Assembly: GCF_020873895.1 (NCBI RefSeq)
Contig: NZ_JAHWGT010000002.1
Coordinates: 124,001-188,000, forward strand
Direction: 5' to 3'
Length of the DNA stretch: 64,000 nucleotides
DNA from: Streptomyces sp. DH12
Lineage (GTDB): Bacteria; Actinomycetota; Actinomycetes; Streptomycetales; Streptomycetaceae
Below are positions 57,325 through 64,000 of this stretch, piece after piece. The stretch's first letter is position 1. Every line of letters begins with the position of its first letter. The position numbers and the translations under genes were made by a program. The notes beneath the pieces are model-generated. The model had not been told where the DNA came from, ran no database searches, and saw only the letters and a list, made by a program, of their open reading frames with translations.

Positions 57325-60300
57325 GCTCCTCCACCACCCTCCGCGCCGACCCGCAGGGCGGCGGCCACGCAGGCCGCTATCTCGCCGCCCTCGTCACGCA
57401 GCACCAGCAGCCGCCGCGCCAGGTCGTCCAGCGCGCCCCGCTCCCGCACCAGCCGGAGGATGCCGGTGACGTCCATCGGAGACGGAGACGGAGACGGCGG
57501 CGGTGACCCCAGCGGTGACGGTGACGGCGGCGGCGGTGGCGACAGCGGCGGCGGCGGTGGCGGTGGATCTCCGGTCCCGGTGCCCGCCGCGGGCCCGGAC
57601 GCGGCCGCGGGCGCCCGGCCGGTGGTCCCCCGGGCGTCCGGGGCGCCCGCCGCCGTCCGCAGCACCTCCATCAGCGCGGGCAGCAGCCCCGGGTCGCGCC
57701 GGGCGGCGCGCCGCAGCCCGGTGCCGAGGACCCGCACCACCTCGTCGCCCTCCGGCAGCCCCACCAGCTCCAGGGCGTGGTGCAGGACCCGTTCGTCCAG
57801 CCCGTACACCTGGGACGCCGCCTCCCGCACCAGCGTCGGCTGGTGGGCCAGCACCTCGTCCGGCACCTGGCGCAGCCGGCGCGCCAGCCGCGCGTCCGCG
57901 TCCCGGCCCGGCAGGTCCGCCGCCTCGGCGAGCCGCGCGCGGGCGAGCAGCGTGCCCACGGCCTCCAGGTCGTGGCCGAGCCCGATCGCCACGTCCTCCG
58001 CCGACCGCAGCTCCCGGTCGGCGCTGTCGAGGTCGCCGTCGCGCTCGGCGAGCCGCGCCGAGAGGAGCAGCAGTTCCAGTTCCCGTTCCGGGCAGCCCGC
58101 CCCGTGCGCCGCGTCCGCCGCGTCGGACGCGGCGCGCCGGGCCTCGGCGCGCCGCCCCGCCGCCTCCAGGGCCTCGGCGAGCAGCGGGTGCAGCGTGCTG
58201 CACGCCGTCCACGGGCGGCGCTCGGCCAGCCGCGCCAGCGCCGCGTCGGTGAACCCCTGCGACAGCAGATCACCCACCTCCCGGGCGGCCATCCGCTCCC
58301 AGTCCTCCTGGTCGGCCTCGGCCATCACCAGCTCCGACGCCCCGCCGCGGTCCCGGTGCGCGCCGAGCAGCGCCGCCGCGCGCGGACCCAGCTCGTCCTG
58401 CGCCCCCTCCAGCAGCCGCTCGACACCCGGCAGCCACCGCTCCTCCACGGCCCGCGGGTCCTCGTCGAGCCGCAGCCGGTGGTAGATCTCCTCGGCCCGC
58501 GCCTCCACCCCCTCCCGCCCGGCGTAGTACGCCACGGCCCGCCGCTCCACCTCCCGCGCGACGGACGCCGGGTCGTCCGCGGCCAGCCGCAGCATGATGG
58601 CCCGTACGTCCGACCGCACCCGCAGCGCCGACGGGCCCGCCGGCTCCACAAGGTCCAGCCGGGACAGGGCCGCGAACAGGCGCCGCGCCTCCTCCGGTCC
58701 GGCGACCCGGACCCCGCACGGTCCGGCCAGCACCTCCCGCACGACGTCCGGCGTGACGAGCCGCAGCACGAGCGCGCCGCGGGCCAGGCGCCGCACGTCG
58801 GCGTCGGGGACGTGCTGGAGGATCCGCTCGTACAGGACGCCCTGCACGAGCAGCCGGTCCACGCGGCGGAAGAAGTCCCGCCGCCGCGCCGGCAGACTGC
58901 CGATCAGCTCCCGCGCGCCGGCGGCGTCGCCGCCGGCCAGCGCGGCGGCCCGCGCCGCCAGCCGCAGGCTGAGCGGGTGCCCGCCCACCCGCTCGGCGAG
59001 GACCCGGGCCAGCTCCGGGTCGCGGACCCCGCAGGCCAGGAGCAGGTCGACGGAGGCACCGGGGTCGAGGTCCCCCAGCTCGATCTCCCGCGGCCGCGCC
59101 CCGGCCGCCGGGTGCGCTACGGGCGCCCGGCCCGAGACGACGGCCCGTACGCGCGGATAGGCCCCGTGCATCGCGAGGAACACCGCCCACATCCGGCCCA
59201 GCGCCGGCGACCCGCGGTACTGGGCCGCCTCGAAGGACTCGACGACCAGCACGAACGGCGGGTCGGCCGGCGCCACCGCCCGCCGCAGCACCTCCGCGAC
59301 CCGGCGGGCCAGCCCGCTCTCGCGTTCGCTCGCCGTGAGCATGAACTGCTGCGAGGAGCGGCGTCCCGCCCCCGCCCGGGTGGCCGCCAGCCGGTTCAGC
59401 TCGACGACCCGCTCCTCCTCCACCCGCTGCCCGCGCGCGGCCTCCTGGCACTCGTCGGCGATCGCGTCCAGCGCCGCCCGGTGCGCCGGGTACTGCACGC
59501 CCAGCTGGCGGGCCACCTCCCCGACCAGCGTCACCGGCTCGTGCACCGACAGCGTCGGCCGCTCGAAGTCCACGTACGCGAACGGGAACGGGAAGTCCCG
59601 CACTCCGCCGCCCGCGCCGCCCCCCGTGCCGCCGCCGGCCGTCCCGGCGCGCAGGCCGTCCGTCAGGAACCGGGCGAGGAGCGTGCTCTTGCCCGCCCCG
59701 CCCGGCCCGTGCACCACCAGCGGCGGCGGTACGGACGCCCCGCCGTCCGGCCCGCCCGCCGGCTCGCGCACGTACCGGCGCAGCTCCTCCAGCTCCTGCG
59801 TCCGCCCGACGAACGGCACGGCCGCCAGGCGTTCCAGCGGCTGGAGGAGCCGGGCGAGTTCCAGCTCCCGCCGCACGACGCGCGCGTCCGGCAGCCCGCT
59901 CACGCCGGGCACCTCCGACAGCCACAGCACCGCCTGGAGCACGTCGGCGAGTTCGTCCGGCCCCACCCCGGTCGTGCGCGGCGCCCGACCGCGCAGCACG
60001 TCCCGGCAGACCGCCTCGGGCCCGGGCTCCCCCGAAGCGGCCGGCAGGTTGTCCTCCAGCGCGCGCAGCGCCTCGGCCGGCCCGGTGAAGGAGCGCAGCG
60101 CCGCCTCCCGCACCTCCGGCTTCAGCGACCACTCGGGGCTGTCGGCCACACCGGTCGCCGTGCAGTCCGCGGTCAGCTCCGTCAGGGCCCGGCCGGTCGG
60201 TTCGGGCATCCCCGGCAGCCGCAGCCGCCTCGGGTCGAACGAGGTGAGCAGGCAGGCCGCCCGGCGGTAGCCGAGCCGGGCGTCCGCCACGGCGTCCGGG

Positions 60301-60419
60301 GGGCCGGCGGCGGGCCGCAGCTCCTCCCGCAGCCGCGAGCGGAACACCTCGGCGAGCGCGGCGGCGGCGCCGGCGTCCACGGCCGACCGGCCGGGGCCGT
60401 CAGAGGGATTGGCAGACAC
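57321..60419 (-). CDS. STAND-like P-loop NTPase with helical repeats
   Basis: 1032 aa. A helical N-terminal region (1-200) leads to a VPFVGRTQELEELRRY entry motif and an intact Walker A GPGGAGKST (238-246); Walker B region FVLVVESFEA (about 389-398), then VRAVVSGRAPV as sensor. A winged-helix-like segment and alpha-helical, TPR-like repeats (about 640-960) follow. After a Pro/Ser-rich linker (about 965-1000) comes a short helical C-terminal module of about 40 residues. This is the usual plan of a sensor-switch NTPase: repeats sense, the P-loop oligomerises, termini recruit effectors. GTG at 60419 overlaps the upstream gene by 20 bp. Confidence 0.82.
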   Translation of the reverse strand: MSANPSDGPGRSAVDAGAAAALAEVFRSRLREELRPAAGPPDAVADARLGYRRAACLLTSFDPRRLRLPGMPEPTGRALTELTADCTATGVADSPEWSLKPEVREAALRSFTGPAEALRALEDNLPAASGEPGPEAVCRDVLRGRAPRTTGVGPDELADVLQAVLWLSEVPGVSGLPDARVVRRELELARLLQPLERLAAVPFVGRTQELEELRRYVREPAGGPDGGASVPPPLVVHGPGGAGKSTLLARFLTDGLRAGTAGGGTGGGAGGGVRDFPFPFAYVDFERPTLSVHEPVTLVGEVARQLGVQYPAHRAALDAIADECQEAARGQRVEEERVVELNRLAATRAGAGRRSSQQFMLTASERESGLARRVAEVLRRAVAPADPPFVLVVESFEAAQYRGSPALGRMWAVFLAMHGAYPRVRAVVSGRAPVAHPAAGARPREIELGDLDPGASVDLLLACGVRDPELARVLAERVGGHPLSLRLAARAAALAGGDAAGARELIGSLPARRRDFFRRVDRLLVQGVLYERILQHVPDADVRRLARGALVLRLVTPDVVREVLAGPCGVRVAGPEEARRLFAALSRLDLVEPAGPSALRVRSDVRAIMLRLAADDPASVAREVERRAVAYYAGREGVEARAEEIYHRLRLDEDPRAVEERWLPGVERLLEGAQDELGPRAAALLGAHRDRGGASELVMAEADQEDWERMAAREVGDLLSQGFTDAALARLAERRPWTACSTLHPLLAEALEAAGRRAEARRAASDAADAAHGAGCPERELELLLLSARLAERDGDLDSADRELRSAEDVAIGLGHDLEAVGTLLARARLAEAADLPGRDADARLARRLRQVPDEVLAHQPTLVREAASQVYGLDERVLHHALELVGLPEGDEVVRVLGTGLRRAARRDPGLLPALMEVLRTAAGAPDARGTTGRAPAAASGPAAGTGTGDPPPPPPPLSPPPPPSPSPLGSPPPSPSPSPMDVTGILRLVRERGALDDLARRLLVLRDEGGEIAACVAAALRVGAEGGGGA

Positions 60420-61605
60420 GGACCGCTCCCTCCACCGCCGTGCCGAGCCGGCGCATGTAGCTCTCGCCCGCCGCGCCGCCCCCGCCTCCCTGCGCCGCAC
60501 CGCCGTCCCCGACGCCCGCGCCGCTCCCGTCACTCCCGACGCCCGCGCCGTTCCCGCCGGCCGCCGCGAGGACCTCCTCCACGGCCACGTCGACCAGCCC
60601 GGCCAGGGCGGCGTCCCGCTCCCCGGCGGCGAGACCGGCCAGCGAGGGCGGCGGCTGCTCGCGCAGGTACCGGTCGAAGAAGGCCCGCACGTCGGCCGGT
60701 CCGGCGGGCCGGGCCCGGTCCACGCACAGGCTGTGGCGCAGGTCGTGCGGGAGCTGGCGCATGGCGGGGCCGTAGCCGAGGAGGACCAGCCGGGGGGCCT
60801 GTTCGCGCCGCACCGGCTCGTGCTCGTAGATGGCGAGCGCCAGTTGCCCGATGAGGTCCCACACGTCGGAACCCGGATCGAGCCGGTCGCAGTCGTCCAG
60901 CACGAACCAGAACAGGTCCTCCGCGCCGGTGGCCTGGCACACCACCCAGTGCACCGCCTCGTCCAGCGCGGGCAGCGGGTCGTCCAGCCCCGTCGGGACG
61001 GGCGGCGCGGCCCCGGCGCGGGGGTCGGCGACGAACGCGGCGAGGCGCCGCACCACCTTGGTCGCGGTCGTCGTCGGCCCCAGCATGATGCGGGCCGGGC
61101 GGAAGCCGCGGTGCTGCGCGACGTACCGGATGAGGGAGTACGTGTACGAGCGGCCGCTGTCCGGCTCGCCGTCGACGAGGAGCACCGACTTGTGCGCGTC
61201 CGCCACGAACGCCCGCAGCGTCTCCCGCAGGCCGTCGCGGTCGAGGAACACCTCGCCGCCGCCGCGCAGCACGCAGGTGCGGAACACGTCCTGCGCGTCG
61301 TGGAGCGCGGCGTCCCGCTCCAGCTGCGCCAGGAACTTCTCGGCGACCGTGACGTCCGGCAGGTTGCGCAGCCGGTCGTCCCGGACCAGTGCCCGCAGGA
61401 GCCGCACCTGCCCGGTGATGGTCCGGCGCGAGGCGTACACCAGCGCGCGGGCGTTGTGCGAGCTGACGGAGGTGAGGGGCAGGTCGGCGACGAAGTCGGC
61501 CGGGAGACCGGCCCTGCGGAGCTGCGCGTGCGGGTCGGTGGAGTCGAGCAGGTACTCACGCGCCCACTCGGTGACCTCGTCCCACTCGGGGGTCTCCAAC
61601 GGCAT
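60400..61605 (-). CDS. P-loop NTPase with Arg-substituted Walker A and EAD-like N-terminus
   Basis: 401 aa. The N-terminal 80 residues are helical and EAD-like (LRRAGLPADFVADLPLTS, then ARALVYASRRTITGQVRLLRAL). A second part has GEPDSGRS (146-153) where a Walker A GxxxxGKS is expected, so the catalytic Lys is Arg152; the Walker B region is FVLDDCDRLD (about 234-243). The C-terminus is Gly-rich with a final helix. The Arg change could weaken hydrolysis or leave a binding-only switch. Overlaps the large NTPase gene by 20 bp, suggesting a complex of the two. Confidence 0.75.
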   Translation of the reverse strand: MPLETPEWDEVTEWAREYLLDSTDPHAQLRRAGLPADFVADLPLTSVSSHNARALVYASRRTITGQVRLLRALVRDDRLRNLPDVTVAEKFLAQLERDAALHDAQDVFRTCVLRGGGEVFLDRDGLRETLRAFVADAHKSVLLVDGEPDSGRSYTYSLIRYVAQHRGFRPARIMLGPTTTATKVVRRLAAFVADPRAGAAPPVPTGLDDPLPALDEAVHWVVCQATGAEDLFWFVLDDCDRLDPGSDVWDLIGQLALAIYEHEPVRREQAPRLVLLGYGPAMRQLPHDLRHSLCVDRARPAGPADVRAFFDRYLREQPPPSLAGLAAGERDAALAGLVDVAVEEVLAAAGGNGAGVGSDGSGAGVGDGGAAQGGGGGAAGESYMRRLGTAVEGAVRVCQSL

Positions 61606-61699
61606 TCAGCACCTGCCAGGTCTCGCCGCCCGCCGGTCGCCCTCCCGTTCGCCGTGCCTCCCTCCGGCCCCTATCGTCATGGTCACACCAGGGCGGGGG

Positions 61700-62758
61700 T
61701 CATGCAATCCGGTCGAGGACCCGGCGGACCGGCTCCCGCACGAGCGGGTCGGCGAGGTACTCGCACGCACCGTGGTGGTTCTCGCTGCCGTTGACGACCA
61801 GCAGGTCGGTGACCCGGCCGGGCGGGCCGTACTCGGGCCGCATGGTGTGGTCCAGCGCCACCAGGTCGCGGGCGTCGGAGGCGTTCAGCCACAGCCGTAC
61901 CCCCGGTGGGACCGCGGGCGGCGCGTCCAGCAGGTCCTGCACCTCCCGGACCGCGAGGGGCGAGCCGAGCGTCACGAACAGGTCGACGGGGATGTCCCGC
62001 GAGGCCAGCACCTCGTACGCCGCGATGCTGCCCAGGCTGTGCCCGACCACGACGAGCGGCCCGCCGCCGTCCCGGTCGCGGGCGTCGGCGGCGGCGTCCA
62101 GCGTGTCCGACACGACCTGCCGCACCGCGGGTCCGGCGCCGCCGAAGAAGTACGCGTGCACGTCCTCGAAGGAGTGCCGGACCAGCTGCCGGAACAGCGC
62201 CGTGCGGGCGGGCCGGGGCAGGGGCAAAGCCCGCGGCAGCGGCTCGGCGCCCCGCCCGGGGCGCGGCTCCTCGGCGAGGGCGAGCGCCTCGGCCAGGTAC
62301 GTCATGCCGTGCAGCCACCCGCCGAGCGGCGCCCCGCCGCGGGCACCGGCCGGCGCGGGACCGGCCCCGGCGGCCGGGACCGTGCCGGCGGCCCGGGTGC
62401 GGGCCGTCCGCGCGGCGGCCCCCGAGGCGGTGCGGGCCGCGAAGTGGGCGGGGTCCTCCAGGGCCGGCTGCCGCGCCGGCGGCCCAGCGTCCGCCGCCGC
62501 TTCCGCTTCCGCTTCCGCTTCCGCTTCGGCTTCGGCCCCGGCCTCCGCTTCGGCCTCGGCGACCGCGCCGGGCCGGCCCTCCAGCGGGTCACAGACGGCG
62601 TCGGGAAGGGTGTCGGGCCGCAGCACCGGCGCCCAGTACGCCAGGTGCGACACGCTCCCCGCGTCGTGCCCGAACAGCGCCCGGTCCCACTGCGACCTGA
62701 GCAGTTCGGCACGCGGCTTGGGGCCGCTGCCGTGGACGTACACGATCCGGGGTCGCAT
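61700..62758 (-). CDS. Alpha/beta hydrolase (lipase-like) with Ala-Glu repeat insert
   Basis: 352 aa. N-terminal strand and oxyanion region IVYVHGSG; nucleophile Ser241 in the elbow VVGHSLGSIAAYE; candidate Asp298 and His in the NHHG stretch (328-329). Between the first strand and the rest is a low-complexity insert with (Ala-Glu)n near 67-88. No signal peptide. It starts 15 bp after the nuclease stop, so they share a transcript. A phospholipase-type effector attacking host membrane is possible given its neighbours, but the substrate is unknown. Confidence 0.8.
   Translation of the reverse strand: MRPRIVYVHGSGPKPRAELLRSQWDRALFGHDAGSVSHLAYWAPVLRPDTLPDAVCDPLEGRPGAVAEAEAEAGAEAEAEAEAEAEAAADAGPPARQPALEDPAHFAARTASGAAARTARTRAAGTVPAAGAGPAPAGARGGAPLGGWLHGMTYLAEALALAEEPRPGRGAEPLPRALPLPRPARTALFRQLVRHSFEDVHAYFFGGAGPAVRQVVSDTLDAAADARDRDGGGPLVVVGHSLGSIAAYEVLASRDIPVDLFVTLGSPLAVREVQDLLDAPPAVPPGVRLWLNASDARDLVALDHTMRPEYGPPGRVTDLLVVNGSENHHGACEYLADPLVREPVRRVLDRIA
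62497..62560. repeat. Hexanucleotide repeats coding (Ala-Glu)n
   Basis: Runs of GCTTCC and GCTTCG hexamers on the plus strand, which read as Ala-Glu dipeptides in the hydrolase gene. Length changes by slipped-strand mispairing would stay in frame and alter linker length. Confidence 0.8.
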
Positions 62759-62773
62759 CGGGCCTCCCGCGCC

Positions 62774-63727
62774 TCAGATGTCCATCACGGTCTCGTCGGG
62801 TGCCTCCAGCCGCCGCCACCGCGACTCCGGGGAGCGCGCCGCCGGCATCAGGTCGGCGCCCGGCAGGGGCCCGAGGTCCAGTCCGGTCAGCAGGGCCACG
62901 TCCGCGACCGGCACCTGGTACGTCCGGAAGGCGCCCAGCGGCGGAGGGGCGCCGGGCACCGCGCCGGCCAGCGCCCGGTCCGCGTCGCGCGTCAGGTCGG
63001 GGCTCTGGTCGAGGACGTACGCCGTCGCCGCGAGCCGCCCCTCGTGGACGAAGGCGGCGACCTTCCAGAAGCGCAGCGGCACCTGCACACCCCGGTAGGG
63101 CGGGTCCGCGTCGTGCAGCACCGGACCGGTCAGCACGGTGAGCTTGCGGTCGTGCCGCGCGGCGTGGTCGAGGAGGTGGTTCTCCAGCCCCTGCCACACC
63201 TGCTTGCCCTGGTTGAACACGTCGGCCTGCGGCGCGGCGTTCGTGTAGTGGAACGTGTCGGCGTCGGCGCGGTGGGCCACGGCGACGGCGCCCCACACCG
63301 GGTCGAGGCGGCGCACGAGATGGCCCCGGTCCAGGGAGTTGTCCCGGTACACCTCCGGTCCCGCCTGCCAGTCCTCCGCGACGCGCGGGTCGTACCGCCA
63401 CACGTCGTCGCGCGGCACGTCCTCCACCAGCCGCCCGCCGTCGACGCACACGGCGGTGGCCGCCGCGAGCCGCCGGTCCGGCCGCAGCACCACGCTGAAG
63501 TGCGTGTACGGCAGGACGACCGTCTCCACGCCGGCCGCTGCCAGGCGCGGCAGCGGCACCAGGGGCCCGAGGAACGCCTCGTCGTACCCGCTGCGGTCGG
63601 CGAGCGCCCCGGCCCGGCCCTCCGGTTCCGCCCCGCCGTCCGGCCCGCGGCGGCGGCCCTCGGGACCGGCTCCGTCGCCCGGCTCGCCGCGGCCCACAGG
63701 CCCGTCCCGATCATCGGATGGGGTCAT
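62774..63727 (-). CDS. DNA/RNA non-specific endonuclease (beta-beta-alpha metal fold)
   Basis: 317 aa from the ATG at 63725-63727. The first 45 residues are Gly/Pro/Arg/Glu-rich and disordered. The catalytic motif DRGHL (Asp133-Leu137, general base His136) is followed by YTNAAPQ and FNQGKQVWQGLEN, the metal-ligand and helix motifs of the NUC family. There is no signal peptide or evident immunity partner of the NucA-NuiA type, so a cytoplasmic nuclease must be held inactive some other way. It is the first gene of the six-gene conflict-type set. Confidence 0.9.
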   Translation of the reverse strand: MTPSDDRDGPVGRGEPGDGAGPEGRRRGPDGGAEPEGRAGALADRSGYDEAFLGPLVPLPRLAAAGVETVVLPYTHFSVVLRPDRRLAAATAVCVDGGRLVEDVPRDDVWRYDPRVAEDWQAGPEVYRDNSLDRGHLVRRLDPVWGAVAVAHRADADTFHYTNAAPQADVFNQGKQVWQGLENHLLDHAARHDRKLTVLTGPVLHDADPPYRGVQVPLRFWKVAAFVHEGRLAATAYVLDQSPDLTRDADRALAGAVPGAPPPLGAFRTYQVPVADVALLTGLDLGPLPGADLMPAARSPESRWRRLEAPDETVMDI

Positions 63728-63880
63728 GATCTGACCAGTACCGCGCGCTCGCCTGCCCCCAACGGCACGGCCCCCCACGCCACCCCATCAGCGCACCCCC
63801 GGGGCGGGCCGTTCAGGCGGATTCGCGGTCCGGCCGCCGTACGCGAGGTTGGCCCGGCCGCCGCGCACGGAAGGCATGCG

Positions 63881-63990
63881 GACGACCGGTGCCAGACGAC
63901 CGGTGCCAGACGACTGGTGCCAGACGACTGGTGCCTGACGACCGGTGCCAGACGACTGGTGCCTGACGACCGGTGCCTGACGACCGGCGA
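63881..63990. repeat. 14-bp direct repeat array (iteron-like)
   Basis: Unit GACGACYGGTGCCW, starting at 63881, 63895, 63909, 63923, 63937, 63951 and 63965, with a decayed eighth at 63979. The period of 14 is not a multiple of 3, so coding is unlikely. Variation is limited to two positions. It lies about 155-265 bp upstream of the nuclease start, with a gene-free GC-rich stretch (63728-63880) between. Could be a regulatory-protein array or a simple slippage product. Confidence 0.9.
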
Positions 63991-64000
63991 CCGATCGGCC

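Noticed and set aside
63881-63990. CRISPR array
   Set aside because: Repeats are directly abutting 14-mers without unique spacers, and there are no cas genes.
63881-63990. Further LacI boxes, because units contain ACCGGT
   Set aside because: Several units read ACTGGT, flanking bases differ from the mannan operators, and the unit is a direct repeat without dyad extension.

Overview
This is a high-GC actinobacterial chromosome segment, almost certainly Streptomyces: coding third positions are nearly all G or C, GTG starts are common, many genes overlap by 4 bp, and the gene content (MbtH-assisted NRPS, paired NarL-type two-component systems, a sugar ABC operon without its own ATPase, secreted GH5-CBM2 enzyme) is typical of that genus. 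No rRNA, tRNA, CRISPR array or insertion sequence was recognised.

Region 1 (1-25297, minus strand) is a nonribosomal peptide cluster. In transcription order it encodes a penicillin-binding-protein-type cyclase, a three-module NRPS (3405 aa), an MbtH protein, a three-module NRPS (4132 aa) and a VioC/MppO-type Fe(II)/2-oxoglutarate oxygenase cut by the window start. The assembly line reads C*-A-T / C-A-T-E / C-A-T // C-A-T-E / C-A-T / C-A-T-E. It ends in an epimerase with no thioesterase, so release and head-to-tail closure are assigned to the stand-alone SurE-like cyclase. Hand-read pockets suggest Phe, D-unknown, Val, D-basic residue (probably an arginine derivative hydroxylated by the oxygenase), Thr-like, D-Thr-like. 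Both NRPS genes carry almost identical DNA blocks with distinct codon use, a sign of module recombination.

Region 2 (25428-32473) holds a response regulator/histidine kinase pair next to the NRPS, a MacB-like ABC permease/ATPase pair, and a second divergent kinase/regulator pair. Region 3 (32598-35816) is a three-gene envelope or glycan operon: a membrane glycosyltransferase-like protein, an FkbM-type methyltransferase and a GT4 mannosyltransferase.

Region 4 (35925-47784) is a beta-mannan utilisation locus: lipoprotein plus two permeases for oligosaccharide uptake, GH2 beta-mannosidase, LacI regulator, secreted GH5 mannanase with FN3 and CBM2, phosphomannose isomerase and a ROK sugar kinase. 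Boxes centred on ACCGGT occur at three of the promoters.

Region 5 (48182-54914) is mixed: a tiny repeat-containing protein, a frameshifted drug-efflux MFS gene, a paired degenerate and intact amidohydrolase, a secreted metzincin-like protease with a ricin-type lectin domain, and a membrane-anchored secreted protein.

Region 6 (55016-63727, minus) is the most unusual part. It is a compact six-gene set encoding a DRGH-type nuclease, an alpha/beta hydrolase, two P-loop proteins (one with Arg replacing the Walker A Lys), an EAD1-like domain fused to a trypsin-like protease, and a second trypsin-like protease. The composition matches NTP-dependent conflict or immunity systems built on effector-associated domains. 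An array of 14-bp direct repeats lies upstream of it at the window end.
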